Source of the DNA: Prevotella sp.
Lineage (GTDB): Bacteria > Bacteroidota > Bacteroidia > Bacteroidales > Bacteroidaceae
Direction of reading: 5' to 3'
DNA: 35,520 nucleotides
Assembly: GCA_016291595.1 (NCBI GenBank)
Contig: JAEEXN010000022.1
Coordinates: 1-35,520 of the forward strand
Made by a program: the position numbers and the translations under genes. Under the pieces are notes generated by a model that worked only from the letters and a program-made list of their open reading frames with translations, made no database searches and was not told the origin of the DNA. Shown here in pieces: positions 24,664 through 32,179 of this stretch (position 1 is the stretch's first letter; each line of letters opens with the position of its first letter).

Positions 24664-24679
24664 AAAATAATTACCTTTG
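24647..24679 (+). promoter_or_regulatory. Promoter of the ABC-F gene
   Basis: TTTG (24647-24650) and TACCTTTG (24672-24679) are 21 bases apart on the plus strand. The leader to the ATG at 24702 is about 18 bases. Its -33 side lies within the tex promoter. Confidence 0.75.
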
Positions 24680-24701
24680 TAACCTATTTTCAAGCGAAAC
24701 A

Positions 24702-26660
24702 ATGATTTCAGTAGAAGGATTATCTGTTGAATTTGGTGTGAAGCCACTCTTTAGCAACGCCAGTTTTGTCATCAATGACCGCGACCGTATTGCCCTTGTC
24801 GGTAAGAATGGTGCGGGAAAGTCTACATTGTTGAAAATTCTGTGCGGGATGCAGAACCCAACTGCAGGAGTCGTGGCTGTTCAGAACGATACAACGATAG
24901 GCTATCTTCCTCAGGTAATGAACCTGCAAGACAATACCACTGTACGTGAGGAGGCGCAAAAAGCATTCAACAATGTGCGAAGAATAAAGGATAAACTAGA
25001 CCGTATGAATGCAGAATTGGCCGCACGTACTGACTATGAGAGCGACGAGTATCTGTCACTTGTTGAAAGGTTTACGCAGGAGCACGAACGCTATATGATG
25101 ATGGGCGCAGATAATTATGAGGCCGAACTAGAGCGTACGCTTACTGGCCTTGGTTTTTTGCGCAGCGATTTCGAGCGGCCCACGAGCGAGTTTTCGGGAG
25201 GTTGGCGTATGCGTATTGAACTGGCGAAAATTCTGCTTCGTAAGCCAGATGTTCTTCTGTTGGACGAGCCTACTAATCATCTTGACATTGAGTCTATTCA
25301 GTGGCTGGAGCAATTCCTCTCACAAAGTGTCAATGCGGTGGTACTTGTCAGCCATGACCGTGCGTTTATCAATAATGTGACCAACCGGACGTTAGAGATT
25401 TCCTGTGGGCAGATTATTGACTATAAAGTGAAATACGACGAGTATGTCGTACTTCGAAGGGAACGTCGTGAGCAGCAGATACGTGCCTACGAGAACCAGC
25501 AGAAGGAGATGGCTGACATGCGAGCTTTTATCGAGCGTTTCCGTTATCAGGCCACCAAGGCTGTGCAGGTGCAGCAGAAAATCAAGCAGTTAGAGAAAAT
25601 AGTTCCTATTGAGATTGACCAAGTCGACAATTCTGCTATGCGGCTGAAGTTCCCTCCCTGTCTGCGTAGTGGCGACTATCCTGTAATTTGTGATGATGTT
25701 CGTAAGGATTATGGCGAACATACTGTGTTCTCTCATGTCGATATGATTATCAAACGAGGTGAGAAAGTGGCTTTCGTGGGCAAGAATGGAGAGGGTAAAT
25801 CCACTTTGGTGAAATGCATTATGGGAGAAATACCCTTCACGGGTACGTTGAAGATAGGTCATAATGTTCAGATTGGTTATTTTGCCCAAAATCAGGCGCA
25901 ACTACTCGATGAGTCACTGACTGTTTACGACACAATAGAACATGTTGCGAAAGGTGACATTCGTCTGAGAATCAACGATATATTAGGCGCATTTATGTTC
26001 GGTGGCGAGAACTCTGATAAGAAAGTGAAGGTGCTGAGCGGTGGTGAGCGCAGCCGTTTGGCAATGATACTCCTGCTGTTGGAGCCTGTCAACCTGCTCA
26101 TTCTCGACGAGCCTACTAACCATCTTGACATGCCTTCAAAAGATGTACTGAAAGAAGCTATCCGTTCATTCGATGGGACGGCTATCATAGTCAGCCATGA
26201 CCGCGAGTTCCTCGACGGATTGGTAACGAAGGTATATGAGTTCGGAGGAGGTCAGGTGCGCGAACATCTTGGTGGTATCTACGATTTTTTGCGTGACCGT
26301 AAGATTGAGTCGCTCGACCAGTTAGGAGCAAAGCAAGATGCCCATAAGCATGATGCTGGTCAGGTGAATGATGTTGTTGTTCCATCGCGTCAAAGCACAA
26401 AACAAAACTACGCAGAGCGCAAGGATATACAGAAACGAATCTCCAAGGCAGAAAAAGCTGTTAAGGAATCAGAAAGCAAGATAGAGAAAATGGAGAAACG
26501 TATTAGAGAACTCGACGAATTGCTGATGCAGCCTGAGAAAGCCTCTGATATGACGCTTGTTACTGAGTACACCTCTACAAAGCGATGCCTCGATGAAGAA
26601 AGCGAGCGTTGGATGACATTGTCTGAGGAGTTGGAGACGCTAAAAGACCTGCTGAACTAG
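24702..26660 (+). CDS. ABC-F family ATPase (ribosome-associated)
   Basis: A 652-residue soluble twin-ATPase of the ABC-F family, which acts on the ribosome rather than as a transporter; it has no membrane segment. First domain: Walker A GKNGAGKST (about residues 36-44), signature SGGWRMR, Walker B VLLLDEPTNHLD. The charged P-site-tRNA interaction linker follows (AYENQQKEMADMRAFIERFR). Second domain: GKNGEGKST, SGGERSR, LLILDEPTNHLD. A C-terminal coiled coil (about residues 575-652) resembles the Uup or YdiF/YfmR type more than EttA. The start at 24702 gives MISVEGLSVEFG; an upstream in-frame ATG lies inside the promoter. Antibiotic resistance is not indicated. Confidence 0.95.
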   Translation: MISVEGLSVEFGVKPLFSNASFVINDRDRIALVGKNGAGKSTLLKILCGMQNPTAGVVAVQNDTTIGYLPQVMNLQDNTTVREEAQKAFNNVRRIKDKLDRMNAELAARTDYESDEYLSLVERFTQEHERYMMMGADNYEAELERTLTGLGFLRSDFERPTSEFSGGWRMRIELAKILLRKPDVLLLDEPTNHLDIESIQWLEQFLSQSVNAVVLVSHDRAFINNVTNRTLEISCGQIIDYKVKYDEYVVLRRERREQQIRAYENQQKEMADMRAFIERFRYQATKAVQVQQKIKQLEKIVPIEIDQVDNSAMRLKFPPCLRSGDYPVICDDVRKDYGEHTVFSHVDMIIKRGEKVAFVGKNGEGKSTLVKCIMGEIPFTGTLKIGHNVQIGYFAQNQAQLLDESLTVYDTIEHVAKGDIRLRINDILGAFMFGGENSDKKVKVLSGGERSRLAMILLLLEPVNLLILDEPTNHLDMPSKDVLKEAIRSFDGTAIIVSHDREFLDGLVTKVYEFGGGQVREHLGGIYDFLRDRKIESLDQLGAKQDAHKHDAGQVNDVVVPSRQSTKQNYAERKDIQKRISKAEKAVKESESKIEKMEKRIRELDELLMQPEKASDMTLVTEYTSTKRCLDEESERWMTLSEELETLKDLLN

Positions 26661-26728
26661 GTCTCATCTCGTTAATCCATATCTATTCCAACATTTTCTA
26701 GCAAAAACCCTTTTAAAAACATAATAAT

Positions 26729-28756
26729 ATGAAAAAACTAGTATTATCAATGGCAATTGCAAGTATGTCTGTAGCCGGAATGGCTCAACTACAATCAGGT
26801 ATCAAAATGGAGAACCTGAATCAGAGTGTAAAAGCCGGTGACGACTTCTATCAGTTCGCTTGTGGTGGCTGGATGAAGAACAATCCACTTCCGGCAGCCT
26901 ATGCTCGTTTCGGTAGTTTCGACCAGTTATCGCAAGATAACAATGTGCGTATCAACAACATTTTGAAGGATCTCTTGACAAAAGAGTATACTACAGGCAC
27001 CAATGAGCAGAAGATGAGTGACTATTACAAACTCGCCATGGATTCTGTCCGTCGTAACCGTGAGGGTGTGAAGCCCGTGATGCCGCTTATCCGTGAGATA
27101 GAGGCCGCTAAGAGTAAGGCTGCACTGATGAAACTCATGGAAAAATATGCCATGAAGGGCTACGGTCGTGTTTACAGCGCATATTTCGGGGCTGACGAGA
27201 AAGACAGTAAGAACAACATCCTTAGTGTCTCGCAGTCAGGACTGACCCTTGGACAAAAAGACTATTATGTGGCAGATGATCCTGCTACCAAGGCCATCCG
27301 CGAGGCTTACAAAAAGCACATCGTGCGCATGTTCCGTCTCTTTGGGTTCAATCAGCAGCAGGCCCAGCAGAAGATGCAGAATGTTTTCCGTTTCGAGACA
27401 GAGCTTGCTAAGGTATCGAAAAGCCGTACAGAACTGCGTGACCCTGCCGCTAACTACAATAAAATGACGCTCAATGAAGCTGAGAGCCGCTGGCCCAACC
27501 TGCGCATCATGCAACTGCTCTTTTCCAGTGGTGTGCAGCCCGAGCATGTGCTCAAGCTCGTCATCGGTCAGCCTTCTTTCATGGACGGTGCAAACAAGCT
27601 GACAGGTGAGATGACTGCCGATGCTTTGCGCGCCTATATGGAGTGGGATGTAATCAACTCTTCTACTGGCTATCTCAGTGATGAAATCTCTGAGGCAAAC
27701 TTCGACTTCTTCGGGCGCACCATGCAAGGGCGTAAGGAGGACCATCCGCGTTGGAAACGTGCAACCTCTCAGGTGGAAGGTGTCTTTGGTGAGGCTCTGG
27801 GACGTATATATTGCGAGCGCCATTTCCCCGCTGCCTCTAAGGAGCGTATGGAGAAATTGGTGCGCAATCTTCAGATTGCTCTTGGTGAGCGTATTGATGC
27901 TCAGGATTGGATGAGTGCGGAGACCAAGCGTGCTGCCCATGCAAAACTCGATGCTTTCTATGTGAAGATAGGCTATCCCAACAAATGGAAGGATCTGAGT
28001 GGGCTCACTATCGACCCTAACAAGTCATACTACGAGAATGCACAGATATGCAACGACTTCTTCTTCAAGCGCCACATTGAAGAGAAAGCAGGTAAGCCTG
28101 TTGACAATGAGGAGTGGTTCATGACTCCACAAACAGTCAATGCATATTACAATCCTACTACTAACGAGATTTGCTTCCCTGCTGGCATTCTGCAATATCC
28201 ATTCTTTGATGCTTCTGCCGATGATGCATTCAACTATGGTGCCATCGGTGTGGTGATTGGACATGAGATGACCCACGGTTTCGACGACCAAGGTCGTCAA
28301 TACGATAAGGACGGTAACATGAAAGATTGGTGGACTGCTGACGATGGCAAGAATTTCGTGGCACGCACCGACAAGTATGCCGATTTCTTCTCTGCTATCA
28401 AGGTGTTGCCCGACCTGAACGCAAACGGACGTCTCACACTCGGCGAGAACCTGGCCGATCATGGTGGTCTGCAAGTGGCTTTCACAGCTTTCAAGAATGC
28501 CACTAAAGATGCACCACTGACTGATATCGACGGCTTTACCCCCGAGCAACGTTTCTTCCTTGCTTATGCAGGTGTATGGGGACAGAACATCACTGAGGCT
28601 GAGATTCGCAACCGCACTAAGAGCGATCCCCACGCTCTAGGAGAGTGGCGTGTCAACGGGGCCCTGCCGCATATCGATATGTGGTATGATGCCTTTGGTG
28701 TGAAAGAGGGCGATAAGATGTTTATTCCAAAGAGCGAGCGTCTGCAACTCTGGTAA
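26729..28756 (+). CDS. pepO: M13-family zinc metallopeptidase (PepO/neprilysin-like)
   Basis: A 675-residue secreted endopeptidase that cleaves short peptides, probably in the periplasm. The signal peptide (MKKLVLSMAIASMSVAGMAQ) lacks a lipobox. The N-terminal M13 domain starts with KAGDDFYQFACGGWMKNNPLP. The catalytic part has NAYYNPTTNEICFPAGILQ, the zinc motif HEMTH with H512, and GENLADHGG with E573 and D577. It ends ALPHIDMWYDAFGVKEGDKM and SERLQLW, the usual C-terminus ending in a CxxW-like substitute, here without the Cys. Length and motifs are complete. It has no obvious promoter box just upstream, and a clear terminator follows. Confidence 0.94.
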   Translation: MKKLVLSMAIASMSVAGMAQLQSGIKMENLNQSVKAGDDFYQFACGGWMKNNPLPAAYARFGSFDQLSQDNNVRINNILKDLLTKEYTTGTNEQKMSDYYKLAMDSVRRNREGVKPVMPLIREIEAAKSKAALMKLMEKYAMKGYGRVYSAYFGADEKDSKNNILSVSQSGLTLGQKDYYVADDPATKAIREAYKKHIVRMFRLFGFNQQQAQQKMQNVFRFETELAKVSKSRTELRDPAANYNKMTLNEAESRWPNLRIMQLLFSSGVQPEHVLKLVIGQPSFMDGANKLTGEMTADALRAYMEWDVINSSTGYLSDEISEANFDFFGRTMQGRKEDHPRWKRATSQVEGVFGEALGRIYCERHFPAASKERMEKLVRNLQIALGERIDAQDWMSAETKRAAHAKLDAFYVKIGYPNKWKDLSGLTIDPNKSYYENAQICNDFFFKRHIEEKAGKPVDNEEWFMTPQTVNAYYNPTTNEICFPAGILQYPFFDASADDAFNYGAIGVVIGHEMTHGFDDQGRQYDKDGNMKDWWTADDGKNFVARTDKYADFFSAIKVLPDLNANGRLTLGENLADHGGLQVAFTAFKNATKDAPLTDIDGFTPEQRFFLAYAGVWGQNITEAEIRNRTKSDPHALGEWRVNGALPHIDMWYDAFGVKEGDKMFIPKSERLQLW

Positions 28757-28780
28757 TAGTTTCCACCTTATACAATTAAA

Positions 28781-28812
28781 TACGGCCATTGCCCGCTGGG
28801 GCAGTGGCCGTA
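28781..28812. terminator. Bidirectional terminator between pepO and the secreted-protein gene
   Basis: TACGGCCATTGCCC (28781-28794) and GGGCAGTGGCCGTA (28799-28812) form a 14-base stem with one G-T pair and a GCTG loop, between convergent genes. T-runs are poor on both sides (TTATGTAATG; TTTAATTG on the other strand), but the stem is strong. Confidence 0.75.
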
Positions 28813-28838
28813 TTATGTAATGAATAGCATGCGTTTGG

Positions 28839-29243
28839 CTATGTTTTTTTTATCTTTACAATGATGGTGACCTTAGCTGAGTTGACCACTGTGCGGCCTG
28901 TTGTTCTCAGCATGTAGAGGCGCACCTGTTTGGAATTCTCACAACTGAGAGTCAGCGTCTGCTCCTCGCCCTCTTGTTGTTGGCTGAACGAGCCCGTTTC
29001 TTTTTCTTTTAGGAATACCTGTCGGAAGCTGGCTGCCTTCGGACCAGTCACCTCAAGTACCTTCACCACTTTCTGAATCCTTCCTGTGGCTGGGTTGCGC
29101 TCCACCACCGATGTAAACTTCGATGAGCCCAGTGCCGAGAAGTTTTCCACCATCTGGTCGATGTGGTTTTGAGCACACACTGTTGTTGCCTGCAATAGTA
29201 GTACAACCACTGTGATGGCAGCACGTATGATGTTCTTTCTCAT
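28839..29243 (-). CDS. Small secreted protein, DUF5024-like
   Basis: A 134-residue exported protein with a signal peptide ending VCAQ near residue 25 and no lipobox. The body starts NHIDQMVENFSALGSSKFTS, with ERNPATGRIQKVVKVLEV. This resembles small Bacteroidales proteins of the DUF5024 type often found beside ECF sigma genes; the assignment is from memory and tentative. No catalytic motif is visible. It is last of the head-GIN / sigma / small-protein group, 31 bases after the sigma gene. Confidence 0.78.
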   Translation of the reverse strand: MRKNIIRAAITVVVLLLQATTVCAQNHIDQMVENFSALGSSKFTSVVERNPATGRIQKVVKVLEVTGPKAASFRQVFLKEKETGSFSQQQEGEEQTLTLSCENSKQVRLYMLRTTGRTVVNSAKVTIIVKIKKT

Positions 29244-29274
29244 ATTTTTGTTTGTTGTTATGTCGTTTTGTTGT

Positions 29275-30033
29275 TCAATCTCTTAGCAACTCTTCCAGAT
29301 GGCGTCGCTCCTCGGGGTCGCTGATGCTTTGCAGCACCTCCGATTCTGCCTCGCGCACCATCTCGCTGTTGTTCATTCCTGCCTCAACGCGTTTGGCCGT
29401 GGCCAGTGTCTGCTCAATCTCTTGCCTTATCTGCTTCAGATTGTCGTTGCGTTGCCCGCCGACGATGACGTATGAGCCCTCGTATTGGCGGCAGAACTGC
29501 TGCCACTGATAGTTTCGGTAGCTAGTGATGCCCGCAATGAACAGCAACACCACGGCAGAGACGGCAGCCAGATAGCGCATACGGATGCGCAGGCGGATGC
29601 GGCTCGCCGACTTTCGGAGTGCCGTGACGGGCATACCCGTCAGCAGTGATATCTCACGGAAGTCCATTCCCTCCATGTCGTGCAGGCGGATGATGGCTTG
29701 TTCGCGCGGTGGCAGCGACTCAACGATGCGCATCAGGTGCTCGGTCTGTAAGTCCTCGGCATTATCAGTGAGCTCATCGACAACCGTATCGATGTCCGAG
29801 AGAGATTCTGTTTGATGTTTTTGTCGCAGACGGTTAAGCGACAAGTTCCTGACAAGCACCGAGGCAAAGGCATCTATGGGCATCATCAGTTGCTGGCGCA
29901 ACAGGCACAGTTTGAGCATGGCATCCTGCACGATGTCCTCTGCATCGTCAGTCTGCTGCACGTAGCGGTAAGCTTGCCGCACCAGTATGGACCTCACGCG
30001 TTTTACTTCCCGTTCGAAATCCTCTTGCGTCAT
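29275..30033 (-). CDS. ECF sigma factor with a C-terminal membrane segment and extra domain
   Basis: A 252-residue protein. Residues 1-70 are sigma-70 region 2 (YVQQTDDAEDIVQDAMLKL, then ASVLVRNLSLNRLRQ); residues 100-150 are region 4 with its helix-turn-helix (LPPREQAIIRLHDMEGMDF, then LRKSASRIRLRIR). A single membrane segment follows at about residues 155-171 (LAAVSAVVLLFIAGITS), with the basic stretch RIRLRIRMR on its cytoplasmic side. A roughly 80-residue helical domain comes after it (QYEGSYVIVGGQRNDNLKQI onward), which should be periplasmic. Ordinary ECF factors end near residue 150-180 and are soluble. In relatives, from memory, such a membrane domain is a separate small protein downstream. 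The frame is continuous, so this is a true fusion. Confidence 0.88.
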   Translation of the reverse strand: MTQEDFEREVKRVRSILVRQAYRYVQQTDDAEDIVQDAMLKLCLLRQQLMMPIDAFASVLVRNLSLNRLRQKHQTESLSDIDTVVDELTDNAEDLQTEHLMRIVESLPPREQAIIRLHDMEGMDFREISLLTGMPVTALRKSASRIRLRIRMRYLAAVSAVVLLFIAGITSYRNYQWQQFCRQYEGSYVIVGGQRNDNLKQIRQEIEQTLATAKRVEAGMNNSEMVREAESEVLQSISDPEERRHLEELLRD

Positions 30034-30049
30034 ATTTACTGATTGAAAA

Positions 30050-30850
30050 TTACAGCTTATTCAGTTCGGCGGTATTGATCTTCGATACTCCCGTGGCCTT
30101 GACAGTTGTCTTGTCGGCTGTGCCGCTGATGCTGACCTTGGCAGCGCCGCTATTGCTTGCTATGAGCTGCATACAGTCAACGTGCAGGTCAAGTTTGCCG
30201 GCACCGCTGTTCACTAGCTTGAGTGTGTTTCCCGTAAAGCTGATCGTACCGTTCGATGCGCCGCTGAATGTCAGCGTGGCATTGCCCTCTGCTTCAGCGT
30301 TGGTCTTGATGTTACAGGCTCCAGAGCAGTTCACTTTCAGCGAATTGCACATCACCATCCCGGTACTGATGTTTGAGGCCCCGCTGCTGCTGATGACCAT
30401 GTCGGTGCAATAAATGCTGCCAAACTGGCATTTGCAGGCTCCCGAAGCGAAGATAGAGAGTGCATCCGTTTCCAATTTCCCTGACACTGTTGTTTTCGTG
30501 GCACCGCTCTGCCGCAGTTCGTTCAGCTTTGGTGCGGTGATATGTACGATGGGTTTGTCGTCTTTGTCCAATCGGATGTTTTTCTTTTTGATTTCCGTCC
30601 AGATGCAGAGCGTCTCTCCTTTCTTCTTTACCATAGTCATTAAGTCGGGATTGGTGCTCTCTTCCACACTGACGCTGTAGTGTTTGTCCTGGGTGAAGTG
30701 TACCTCAACAATTCCGCTGACCTGAAGTTGCTGGAAGTCAACAAAGTCATAGGTTGTCACCTGTCTGTCGTTATTCTGCCGTGCCTGGCATGTTGCGGTC
30801 AGTCCCACCATGAATAGGAGTGTGGCCAAGAAGTGTGTTGTTTGTCTCAT
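30050..30850 (-). CDS. Head-GIN (DUF2807) secreted protein
   Basis: A 266-residue exported protein. The start at 30850 gives MRQTTHFLATLLFMVGLTATCQA, a signal peptide; the longer frame to 30934 has no signal and would overlap the promoter. From about residue 30 the sequence is a beta-helix-like series: SGIVEVHFTQ, then repeating turns around SGA(T/C/S) such as LRQSGATKT, SSGASNIS, NCSGACNI, FSGASNG, NSGAGKL and NSGAAKVS. This is the putative auto-transporter adhesin head-GIN fold, common in Bacteroidota and usually beside sigma or regulatory genes. It is first in the group, 16 bases before the sigma gene, so the sigma factor is probably expressed from the same promoter. Confidence 0.93.
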   Translation of the reverse strand: MRQTTHFLATLLFMVGLTATCQARQNNDRQVTTYDFVDFQQLQVSGIVEVHFTQDKHYSVSVEESTNPDLMTMVKKKGETLCIWTEIKKKNIRLDKDDKPIVHITAPKLNELRQSGATKTTVSGKLETDALSIFASGACKCQFGSIYCTDMVISSSGASNISTGMVMCNSLKVNCSGACNIKTNAEAEGNATLTFSGASNGTISFTGNTLKLVNSGAGKLDLHVDCMQLIASNSGAAKVSISGTADKTTVKATGVSKINTAELNKL

Positions 30851-30903
30851 ATTGCTATTTTGTTTATGTTGTTGACGTTGATTTCTTGTTCGGTCGTCTA
30901 TTT

Positions 30904-30935
30904 GCATTACACATGAAAACGAGAAACGTGACACA
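30904..30935 (-). promoter_or_regulatory. Candidate ECF-type promoter
   Basis: Minus strand TGTGTCACG (30927-30935) and GTGTAATG (30905-30912), about 14 bases between, upstream of the head-GIN gene. No TAnnTTTG box is present there, so a sigma factor other than the housekeeping one may read it, possibly the ECF factor encoded in the same group. Inference from position and base pattern. Confidence 0.35.
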
Positions 30936-31072
30936 AATCATCAATCGTTTAACAATGTTTAAGAATAGGTTGTAACTTGATTAATGTCAGTTTGTGCCGC
31001 TTTTGATGGTAATGAGGAAACGTATCTAATGGCCACTGCTTTTGGCAGTTGTCACAAATATCAGTCCGTATG

Positions 31073-31104
31073 TTTCCTTTTCTAAATTATTTTGTGTATT
31101 TTTG
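31073..31104 (+). promoter_or_regulatory. Promoter of metA
   Basis: TTTC (31073-31076) as a one-off -33 box and TATTTTTG (31097-31104), 20 bases apart. The leader to 31133 is about 23 bases, too short for a SAM riboswitch; none is seen. Confidence 0.6.
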
Positions 31105-31132
31105 CACAAAGTTTGAAAGGAAATAAAAGAAT

Positions 31133-32050
31133 ATGCCATTAAGACTACCCGACCGACTACCGGCCATTGACCTGCTGAAGAAAGAAAACATCTTCGTAAT
31201 GGATTATACGCGGGCTCACAATCAGGATATTCGTCCGCTGAAGATTGTGGTGCTGAACCTCATGCCGCTGAAGATTACGACCGAGACCGACTTGGTGCGG
31301 TTGCTGTCGAATACACCGTTGCAGCTGGAAATTAGTTTCATGAAGTTGCGTAGTCATACGCCTAAGAACACACCGATAGAGCACATGATGATGTTCTACA
31401 AGGATTTTGAGGAACTGAGCAAGCATAAGTTCGATGGAATGATTATCACCGGCGCACCGGTAGAGCAGTTTGCTTTCGAGGATGTAACCTACTGGGATGA
31501 GATGATGGAAATCTTCGCCTGGGCAAAGACACACGTTACCAGTACACTTTATATCTGTTGGGCGGCTCAGGCAGGCTTGTATTATCATTATGGTATTCCG
31601 AAGTATCCTCTGGAGAGAAAGATGTTCGGTATTTTCGAGCAGCACACGCTGGAGCCGACATTGCCCATCTTCCGCGGTTTCGACGATGTGTTTATGATGC
31701 CCCATAGTCGTCATACAGAACTGCACCGTGAGGATATAGTGGCCAATCCGGCACTGACGCTAATTGCTGAGGGTATGGAAAGTGGTGTGAGTATTATTAT
31801 GGCTAGAGGTGGTAGAGAGTTCTTTATTACTGGTCACCTGGAGTATGCGCCAAACACGCTTGACAATGAGTACAAGCGCGATGTGGGAATACGTGATGAT
31901 GTAGATGTGCCTAAGAACTATTATCGGCACAACAATCCTAGTGAGGGGCCAAAGGTGTCGTGGCGTGCACACGCCAATCTTTTCTATAGCAACTGGATAA
32001 ACTATTATGTTTATCAGGAAACCCCATATGACATCGAGAAGATTGAATAG
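31133..32050 (+). CDS. metA: Homoserine O-acyltransferase (MetA family), likely acetyl-CoA type
   Basis: Acylates homoserine in the first committed step of methionine synthesis. The 305-residue length is standard. Active-site residues are all present: C142 (LYICWAAQAG), H235 and E237 (FFITGHLEYA). Residue 111, in TGAPVEQF, is Glu. Published work on MetA shows Glu at 111 goes with acetyl-CoA use (as in Bacillus cereus) and Gly at this place with succinyl-CoA (as in E. coli), so O-acetylhomoserine is the probable product despite the usual succinyltransferase label. It stands alone between the divergent head-GIN group and the U32 gene. No methionine-linked gene is beside it. Confidence 0.96.
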   Translation: MPLRLPDRLPAIDLLKKENIFVMDYTRAHNQDIRPLKIVVLNLMPLKITTETDLVRLLSNTPLQLEISFMKLRSHTPKNTPIEHMMMFYKDFEELSKHKFDGMIITGAPVEQFAFEDVTYWDEMMEIFAWAKTHVTSTLYICWAAQAGLYYHYGIPKYPLERKMFGIFEQHTLEPTLPIFRGFDDVFMMPHSRHTELHREDIVANPALTLIAEGMESGVSIIMARGGREFFITGHLEYAPNTLDNEYKRDVGIRDDVDVPKNYYRHNNPSEGPKVSWRAHANLFYSNWINYYVYQETPYDIEKIE

Positions 32051-32179
32051 AATGCATTTTGTAGTTCAAAACCGGCGATTTGCATTGTAGTTGCTTATGC
32101 TCATTAATCAAACTTGACAATATTCTCATCATCGCAATATCTGTCTTTATAGTTATATTATTTATAGTTCACAGTTATC
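32051..32179. other. Spacer between metA and the U32 gene
   Basis: A direct repeat is seen: ATGCATTTTGTAGTT from 32052 and TGCATTGTAGTT near 32080, about 28 bases apart. No TAnnTTTG box or terminator is clear. Confidence 0.4.

Noticed and set aside
22417..24747. N-terminal extension of Tex by 46 residues
   Set aside because: It would cover the promoter at 24632-24663, and the ATG at 24609 gives the family's usual start.
26729..30850. Peptidase, head-GIN and sigma genes as a polysaccharide utilisation or defence island
   Set aside because: There are no SusC/SusD, glycosidase, nuclease or toxin-like genes, and pepO is separated by a terminator and transcribed the other way.
30936..31132. SAM riboswitch before metA
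   Set aside because: The promoter lies only about 30 bases before the start, leaving no room, and no matching conserved stems were seen.
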